From: Cheilinus undulatus
Taxonomy: Eukaryota > Chordata > Actinopteri > Labriformes > Labridae
Reading direction: 5' to 3'
Length of the DNA stretch: 64,000 nt
Assembly (NCBI RefSeq): GCF_018320785.1
Contig: NC_054886.1
Location: 33,587,732 to 33,651,731 of the forward strand
Within the stretch, counting starts at the first letter, position 1, and the number at the start of each line of letters is the position of its first letter. Position numbers and translations under genes: made by a program. This document shows positions 56,948 through 64,000 of the stretch, piece by piece. The notes under the pieces were generated by a model that was given only the letters and a program-made list of their open reading frames with translations, was not told the origin of the DNA and ran no database searches.

Positions 56948-59900
56948 ATGACGGTTACAACGCTAAGCCTCAGGTCATGTGAGTACGGAGTCTACGAACC
57001 CTTTCAGTATCAGAAACAGACTAGTAGATCTAACTTTGATAAAGCAGTGTGCTGTTTCCTCAGTTATGTATGCAGTGATGCTCCTTATAACAAGAGAGAA
57101 GTACCACTGTCATTCTGAAAAAGCAGGTAAATCACAGTTTGGAATATGGATAATATATTACTCATACAAGATCAAGTTTATAACATTTTAGCCAATTCAA
57201 CATGCTTTAAATAAATATCATTTGTTTCCTTTGACTTTTTCAGATGGAATTGTTTTGCATGTCGTTCCAAACCAACTCCAGCATCTTGAATATGCCTCTA
57301 TCACGTTTAACTGTGTTGGATCTGGTAATTTTACAAAAAGGAGAGTGATGAGGAAGTTCAAAGAAAAGGAAACGTTATGTGGCACTAACTGGGTGACAAC
57401 AAATGGATCTTGCCATATTAAACATGCGTTTGAACTAGACAGTGGAGAATACTGGTGTGACACCTATGGAGAAGTGAGAAGCACCACAATTAACATCATA
57501 GTCACAGGTATGTTCAGCATTGTTTATCCATCCATTCATTATCTCCAGCATTTTAACATAACACAGAGGGCTGGAGCTAGTCCCTACTGTCAATGGGTGA
57601 GAAGCCGGCTGCACCCCAGACTGGTCAGCAGTCAATCAGAGCTGACATGTGTAGACAGACTGTTGCACTCACTGCTTCTGTCAACTTAGAGTTGCAAAGT
57701 GTTCAAGAGGTGCAAGAATGCTGAAGAGACTGAGAGTGGTCATCAGAGTGACTCTGTGACTGTTGAGTGGTCATCAGAGTGACTCTGTGACTGTTGAGTG
57801 GTCATCAGAGTAACTCTGTGACTGTTAGTTGGTCTTAAGATTGACTATGTGACTGTTGAGTGATCATCAGACTGACTCTGTGACTGTTGAGTTATCATCA
57901 AAGTGACTCTGTGACTGTTGAGTGTTCATCAGACTGACTCTGTGACTGTTGAGTGGTCATCAGAGTGACTCTGTGACTGTTGAGTGGTCATCAGAGTGAC
58001 TCTGTGACTGTTGAGTGGTCATCAGAGTGACTCTGTGACTGTTGAGTGGTCATCAGAGTAACTCTGTGACTGTTAGTTGGTCTTAAGATTGACTATGTGA
58101 CTGTTGAGTGATCATCAGAATGACTCTGTGACTGTTGAGTTATCATCAAAGTGACTCTGTGACTGTTGAGTGTTCATCAGACTGACTCTGTGACTGTTGA
58201 GTGGTCATCAGAGTGACTCTGTGACTGTTGAGTGTTCATCAGACTGACTCTGTGACTGTTGAGTGGTCATCAGAGTGACTCTGTGACTGTTGAGTGGTCA
58301 TCAGAGTGACTCTGTGACAGTTGAGTGGTCATCAGAGTCACTCTGTGACTGTTGAGTGTTCATCAGAGTGTCTTGGACTTGCCCATTTTTCCACACAGTG
58401 GACTTTTCATGGGATCATCCACTCTCCTTGTGCCAGTGTCAATTACATCCCTTTAACTTTAATTTTTAGCTGGTCCAGTGATCCTAGCAATTCCTGCTCT
58501 GCCTGTGATTGAAGGAGAAGATGTCTCACTCAGCTGCTTCACGAAGAAGAGTCCATCAGCTGTAGCTGAGTTCTATAAAGACGGCATCTTAAAGGGAGGA
58601 ACAATGACCACCCATGATGTCTCAAAGTCTGATGAAGGGTTCTACAAGTGTAACATCCCTGGAGTTGGAGAATCTGCAGAGAGCTGGTTGGCGGTCAGAG
58701 GTGAGACACAGCAAGCACTGAATTAGTAAAACACCCTGTCTTCTGTTTGCTAAGAATGATTGACTTCTATGTTAATGTTTTTTAACAGCCTCTCCAGTTC
58801 TAAATGACGAGTTAAGCCCTTCACAACATCGTCCTTTAAACGTCTTCATGTTAACTACAACTGTGTTGGCTCTTCTGCTGGTGGTGATGGGACTTTGTTT
58901 TTGCTGGAAACACAATGGTATGGTTTTTGAATGAAAACAGGATTAATGTGTTTGATTAATGAATGAAAGTGAAGAAGTTTGAAGTTTGGATTTTCATGTT
59001 CCTCTTTTTTTTATCATTTTTATTCTTCTTCCCTGTGTTTCAGCTCTCTGCTGCGTTTCATGTAAGGCAACGCCAGTTGAAACAGAAGAAGGTAATGAAG
59101 ACAGAACAAAAGACAACGATAACATTTTAGAGAATTATAGAAGAATTTACTCGGTGAAGACAATTCTAAGGAAAAGCCTGACTGATATAAAAATTTCCCT
59201 GCACTTTCTTTATTTTGTTTAAACTTTATTTTCTGTTACTTCACACAATTTCATGTCTTTTTCTTTTTCTTTTCTTTTTATTATTATTATTTTTTAGCAT
59301 CGGCAGTGGCCAGCGAGGATGATCCAGAGAGATCTTTAAGAAGACACAATTCATTGAGTACAATGTATTTGATTCACAAACATCCCAGTGCAGGTATTTT
59401 ATTTGGCAAAAAAAAACAACTGTGAATGCAATCTGATTGATTTTATTCATTTATTTATTTACTTATTGGGTTAGTTATCCATTTTTTCATGACATACACA
59501 CAGCAATGCCTCTTTTAGATATGTGTCAAATATAAGTTCCTCTTTAGAGATGAGATGAAAAAAAAAAAACACTATCTTTTAAATATTTTAACAGCTTTAG
59601 GTGTATCATCTGAAAACTTCTGGACTTAAACTATTTGTGTAATTTCTCTTGTGAAAGCTCTCTCCAAAGACGATCTGGCTTCAGACCTCCATGGTGGTGT
59701 GTTTTGGGCTGAACTGTTACAGAACTCTAAATTACTCCAGCGTATATTTTGCCTCCAGTGGCTACACTGTAAATTTACCAGAGTCAATTTTACTCAAATT
59801 GAACAAAATTGTAGTCTAAAAAAATCTAACCTTGGTCCTGGTCTATATGGAATGAAATTTATTCTGTTTGCAGAGTAATGTTATAAAAATCATTTTTATT

Positions 59901-61272
59901 TTAAAAAATCTTTTTATTCAACTCTTAATGATGATCACGATTCCTCCCTTTAAAACGTCCAAAGGGTGCAGTCCAGCGCTGTGAAATAATGCAAGTAACT
60001 TGAATTTGACATAATAATAATATTGCTCATAAACTGAGAGATTATGGGTAGAAAATCCATTAAACTGCAGAGATATTTGTAAAAAATGACGCAAATTTGT
60101 AAAAATGACTAGCCGGTTAAGGGGGGCCCTGTGTAATATTCTTTCTGGGGGCCCTAAAACCCTAGCTACACCCCTGTTACTATATATTCTTAATACAACC
60201 CCAATTCCAAAAAAGTTGGAACGCTGTGTAAAATGTAAAAAACAAGTCAATGATTTGCCAATCCCATAAACCCATATCTATTGAAAAAACAAATGAATAA
60301 CACATCAGATGGTAGAAAAGAGTAATGTGTTTGATTTATGTATTAGCATAGAGAGGATTTATGATAATAAGGTTCCTTTTCAGGTGTTTTAAGTCTTCTT
60401 CTCTGTGTTTCAGCGCTCCTAAGTGTTTCATGGGAGTCATCGACGTCAAGTGAAACAGAAACAGGTAATGAAGACGGAACAAACACCAAAAACAACATCA
60501 GAAAACAATGTTTCATTTCCTGATATTTGATTGTGTTTGATTGTTGTATTTTTCACTGCCAAAGAAATTATGGAAGATTTCACCTGATGAAGACAATTTT
60601 TAAAAACAGCTTGGTTCCCTGCTTTTATTTTAGGTGTGCTTTATTCAAACTTTCATTTCTGGGTCTTAACACAGGATTTTTTTTGTCTTTTTTTCCTTTT
60701 TTAAGTTCATGTAGAGACCAGTGAGGACGATCCAGAGCGAAGGGCTTCAAGAAGCAACAATTCAACTCACAATCATCCAAGTGCAGGTATTTTATTTGAC
60801 AAAACACCACTCAGAGAGAAATCTTGTTTTAGTTTATTTGTATATGTATTTATTCATTTATAATAATCAAATAATGATACTAATATATTTTCACTATATT
60901 TTGTTAAATATTTTTTCTGCTTCAGCTGTATTTTACCAAACATTACCAGACTTGGACTACTTGTCAGTTGTGTCATTATTGATTTCCCAGGTTAAAATGG
61001 AGAGGTTTAATAGTTAACTGAAGACATCAGGGCTTGATTTTCTGTGAAAATAATAATATATTAAATAATGAGAAATAAGCTGCTTCATAGCTCCTCCACA
61101 TGTTAGAGTATAGTTCTATATAAATGTACATTTTCTGTGCCAATAAGCTGATATGTGTAACCTGATTCTTCTTTTCTTGTCTTTTTCAGAGGAAGAAAAT
61201 TTCGGCTGCACACAGACTGAAGGCACGGATCGATGCATAATACCTGGACATACCTATTATACAATAGACTAG
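56948..61272 (+). CDS. FCRL-C: diverged Fc-receptor-like receptor with extended tail
   Basis: Ten exons keep one frame: 56948-56978, 57064-57126, 57244-57507, 58470-58700, 58789-58917, 59044-59091, 59298-59393, 60414-60464, 60706-60786 and 61190-61272, giving 358 residues. The signal region ([19 protein letters not shown]) is weaker than in A and B. Ig domain 1 keeps both Cys, but the core Trp of the A/B sequence QWRV is Arg (KRRV). Ig domain 2 ends [11 protein letters not shown] as in A and B. The transmembrane helix is near [20 protein letters not shown]. The tail contains two copies of the exon pair that is single in A and B (59044 with 59298; 60414 with 60706), both giving SEDDPER. It ends HTYYTID. 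No canonical ITIM is present. It is the oldest of the three copies, judging by divergence. The 59298 and 60414 exons could be alternatively spliced. Confidence 0.82.
57733..58370. repeat. 31-bp minisatellite in FCRL-C intron 3
   Basis: About 20 copies of a 31-base unit (gagtggtcatcagagtgac followed by tctgtgactgtt). Variant units form a higher-order pattern: the rare 'ggtcttaaga' unit occurs at 57831 and 58079, 248 bases or eight units apart, with the same variants following each time. Confidence 0.95.
58930..59420 (+). repeat. Exon-pair duplication, copy 1 (FCRL-C tail)
   Basis: Introns as well as exons match 60310-60820: 'ctgtgtttcag' acceptors, 'ggtaatgaagac' donors, 'gaagacaatt' within the intron, and 'gtgcaggtattttattt' after the second exon. 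It is therefore a DNA-level duplication. Confidence 0.8.
59925..60320. mobile_element. Unclassified repeats, including a 'caaccccaattcc' element end
   Basis: 59925-60190 ends with 'ctagctacacccctg', a common fish repeat style. 60196-60318 begins 'acaaccccaattccaaaaaa' and 'gttggaacgctgtg', and is the same end as that of the element at 61318-62500. It stops just where the second tail-exon copy starts. Confidence 0.5.
60310..60820 (+). repeat. Exon-pair duplication, copy 2 (FCRL-C tail)
   Basis: Second copy of the tail exon pair, about 1.4 kb downstream of the first. It retains open exons and GT-AG sites. Confidence 0.8.
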
Positions 61273-61317
61273 GAAAAAAAACAGATGTACTTGCTTCCTG
61301 TAGTATTCTTCCTGCAA

Positions 61318-62500
61318 CATCCGTTCCAAAAAAGTTGGAACTCTGTGTTAAATGTAAATAAAATCAGAAGTCAATGACTGTCAGATATCATAAAGCCGTA
61401 TTGTATCAATAATAGAACATAAACAATGTATCAGATGTTGAAACTGGGACATTTTACCATTAAATGACACATTTCAGACTATCATGTCTAAGAGTGAGTA
61501 CTGTAAAACACCATATAATAGCCAGGGCGTTTATTTGTCTCAATCACTGAGCAGACCAGGCGTTTATTTGGGACCAGGTGGATATTTGGAACAGGCATTT
61601 AATTCCTTTCTCACAAACATCTTGCTTAGCAAAAATTGGAAAAATATGGTAAATTTAATCAAACTATTTATTTACACCAGTATGAATATCACTTTTACAT
61701 TTTTAAGACAAGATTACAGTACCATAGTTATACTTTTGTCTTCTTCTGTCAACTCAACACTCTCTAAACACTTTAAATACTGGTAAGGAACTAAACAAAC
61801 ACAAAGTTGATGACAGTTTAAAGTTAATGTCCCACTTTTTATTTTTTGGCTGCAGCGGGGCATGGCGCTGCTATCTCACTTGAGAAAACCAGCAAGGGAC
61901 TGGGGTGCCCCAGCCAATGAGGAGGCTAGTACTCGCAGCCAATCAGGTTCAGGTCAGAGGGAGCGTTCCTATTGGCCGCTGTAGCTTCTGTATCTCAGCT
62001 CAGAGAGAAGTTGATTCAATGGCGGAATTATGGCGGTGTTCGGTCCTGTGTAGAATTTGTTCATGATGAGATGATGTGTTTTCTTGCCTGTGATTCGGCC
62101 GTTGATTTCAGTGGAAAAGCAAAGCAAAATCACTCCACGAGCGCTTTGCCACCGTCAGTATTCAATTCAGCGGACATTCTCATCTGCAAGGAGGTACGTA
62201 AAGAGAGGGGCGGAGCTACGGAGCTCAAACAGGGAGAAAAACAGGAAGGGAGGGGGAGTTGAGAGTTGATTCTATATGGATCTCTTCTCAGTCACATATC
62301 GGAGCTTTAAATAAATTACACCCAGCGTTTATTTGGAACAGGCGTTTATTTGAAATGGGGACATGTTTCAGTTTCAACATCTGATATGTTGTCTATGTTT
62401 TATTGTGAGTAAAGTATGCATTTATATGATTTCAAGTCATTTCATTCTGTTTTTATTGTCATTTTACACAGCGCCCAGCTTTGTGAATTGGGGTTGCAGG
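61318..62500. mobile_element. DNA element with 'gttccaaaaaagttggaac' ends and nested repeat
   Basis: The left end reads 'gttccaaaaaagttggaac'. The right end, 'attttacacagcgcccagc' to 'gaattggggttg', is its imperfect complement. Nested inside (about 61500-62355) is another repeat flanked by inverted or direct 'ggcgtttatttgg' strings, with a GC-rich centre (61850-62270). No transposase was recognised; the 62 kb open frames are short. Confidence 0.55.
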
Positions 62501-63240
62501 ACAAATTTACTTCATTGGCATAATTACAAGTATTATTAGGTCAACCAAAAATCTCAGTATCTCACTCACCAGTGCATCCATGGTGATGCCTGTGGCCACC
62601 TCAAGGAAAACCTAAACAAACTTTCACAAGACACCCCCTCTCTGTCAACAAGAGCCATCTCCACCTCTGGGAGTGAGCACTGTTCAAGGAGTAATTCCCT
62701 TCCTGACCACCTGAGGGCACTCTGACTGTCAACAGTTCTCATATTTCTCTGTTAAAACTTAACACCTGATGACATGGACTGCTGCACAGCGGTCTAGCTT
62801 TATGGTTTTAAAGAATAAAAATCAAAACTGAACCCTGGTATCTGTTAAATTGTTTGGTATTCACAGCTGACTGTAGATTTAGGTCATCTCTTCTTCCATG
62901 ATGTATTTCTAAAGTGCTTTTTTTTATTATTTTAGTGGTGCCTTGTGATGTTTCAAATGTAAGGTGCATGTTACATAAGGATAGGAAACATGTTAGAAAG
63001 ATCATAGTTTAAACGTTGTTGATTTTTATCTGAACTGAATGATGTGTTGTTAAATTTTATGATAAATAAACTCAGATAGATCCCATCATTGTCAACAGCC
63101 TTTATCTGAGGTGTGCTCATTCAGTTGCACTTATTGAACAATACTGACTGCAATTAAATAAGAAAAAAGAAAAAAGAAAACTAATGGCCTTTTTACTTTA
63201 AATGCATCACTTGAAGTTTTAAGCTTTTATTTAATTTTGA
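62501..63240 (+). other. FCRL-C 3' flank
   Basis: Non-coding. AATAAA at 62814-62819 is a candidate polyadenylation signal. 62840-63120 is recognisably related to the 3' flanks at 225-510, 45955 and 54895. Confidence 0.45.
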
Positions 63241-63930
63241 TTGTTAAGGCACAGTGTGCAATGACACAGGTAATGAATACATAGTGGCATGCTGTAGATA
63301 TCGCCAACTGAGCTAACTGTGGACCCATCTCTTTACATCTACCATCTGACTCCCCAAGGCAGCAAACATCACATCTGATTTGACCAGTCAGCATCCCGGG
63401 GTCACCTCAGCCCCAGATCTTTAACCTCGTTGCCCTCCGTGCCTATTTCAGTGGTAGCGCTGAAGTCACCAAGGACAATCAAGGCATCACTATGTGGACC
63501 GAACCTCCCCTCTGGAGCTTAGACTCCAATGAATGAGACCACACCAACCAAATGAGTCAGTTTGGTATGCAGTAAACACTGGTTGACAAGTCTCACCTCC
63601 AGTATTGGGGGCCAGTCTGCTCATATCTGCTAGTGCCACTCCAGTACTAGATGTACCAGGGTGACAGCTACCTCACCTCAGACAAGGTAGTGACTTCAGT
63701 ACCAACCCAAGAAAGCTCCTTGACAGTGCAGGTATGCAAGAGCTCTCCTGCACTGAAGTTGTGTTCCAGGCTTTCTGACCTGGAAAGACTTCTTCAGGTA
63801 TAGTTGACGACACCTCAAGACCAGCAGCAACATTCAACCTACCTGACCGACGTTTGCTGGGTAGAGATTTCTTTAAAATCCAGCACTGAGGATCCTGAGG
63901 GCTTTGCCCCACTGTCTCCAAGTGATGTGC
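63241..63930 (-). mobile_element. RTE-type LINE endonuclease fragment (degraded)
   Basis: The minus strand reads, across several frames, RRSGRLNVAAGLEVSS (N-terminal part), 'THLVGVV' in the middle and GPHSDALIVLGDFSATTE (endonuclease core, equivalent to LGDFNA). It has frame breaks and both ends are truncated. Confidence 0.55.
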
Positions 63931-64000
63931 TGCTCATCTTACAGCTGCAATGTGAGGAGTATTCTTCCTACATGGAGCTCTCATTTGTAAATGTTTACGT

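Noticed and set aside
57733..58370. CRISPR-like regular array
   Set aside because: The repeat units abut with no unique spacers, and the setting is a vertebrate intron; it is a minisatellite.
59651..59878. Possible extra coding exon of FCRL-C ([11 protein letters not shown]...) after a 'gtgaaag' acceptor-like site
   Set aside because: The acceptor has no good pyrimidine tract, and the frame runs to a stop without a donor. Using it would remove the conserved C-terminal tyrosine exon. It could be an alternative end but is unsupported.
61484..62269. Open frames in the GC-rich block downstream of FCRL-C
   Set aside because: They lie within nested repeats bounded by 'gcgtttatttgg' strings; no domain or splice chain was found.

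Overview
The window looks like teleost fish genomic DNA, probably a percomorph-type fish, although no species can be named from sequence alone. The evidence is intron-split genes with GT-AG junctions, fish-style L-amino-acid oxidase (LAAO) and Fc-receptor-like (FCRL) immunoglobulin-superfamily genes, and dense Tc1/mariner, hAT, TTAA-target, L2/CR1, RTE and SINE repeats. There are no bacterial features. All five genes I can assemble lie on the + strand, and each exon chain keeps one reading frame from ATG to stop.

Layout. Bases 1-896 are 3' flank resembling the sequence that follows each FCRL gene here, so another FCRL gene probably lies just left of the window. Bases 897-20527 and 20528 to about 34264 are two copies of a large tandem duplication. 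Each copy carries one complete LAAO gene: LAAO-1 at 7551-16621 and LAAO-2 at 26048-32986, both with 7 coding exons and 525 residues. A second, overlapping tandem duplication (33538-46701 and 46702 to about 55260) carries FCRL-A (35600-45455, 313 aa) and FCRL-B (49327-54310, 318 aa). Its second unit starts with an orphan piece of LAAO 3' flank at 46702-47560. A third, more diverged gene, FCRL-C (56948-61272, 358 aa), follows. The right end (about 62500-64000) is FCRL-like 3' flank and an RTE-type LINE fragment.

The duplicates are useful because each copy shows the empty site for transposons in the other. At least seven insertions can be bounded this way: two Tc1 elements, a TA-target element, two hAT elements, two kinds of TTAA-target element, an L2/CR1 LINE and a SINE.

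Function. The LAAOs have a signal peptide, an N-terminal FAD-binding GxGxxG motif and the conserved C-terminal FAD/substrate region. Fish LAAOs are H2O2-producing defence enzymes related to mammalian IL4I1. Both end in RDEL, an ER-retention-type tetrapeptide. The FCRL proteins have a signal peptide, two Ig domains, a transmembrane segment and a tyrosine-containing tail. FCRL-A has a canonical ITIM (IIYNYV), FCRL-B has lost it by two substitutions, and FCRL-C has duplicated the exon pair coding this part of the tail. The locus therefore looks like an expanding immune cluster that interleaves an oxidase effector with Fc-receptor-like signalling receptors. A functional link between the two families is inference only.
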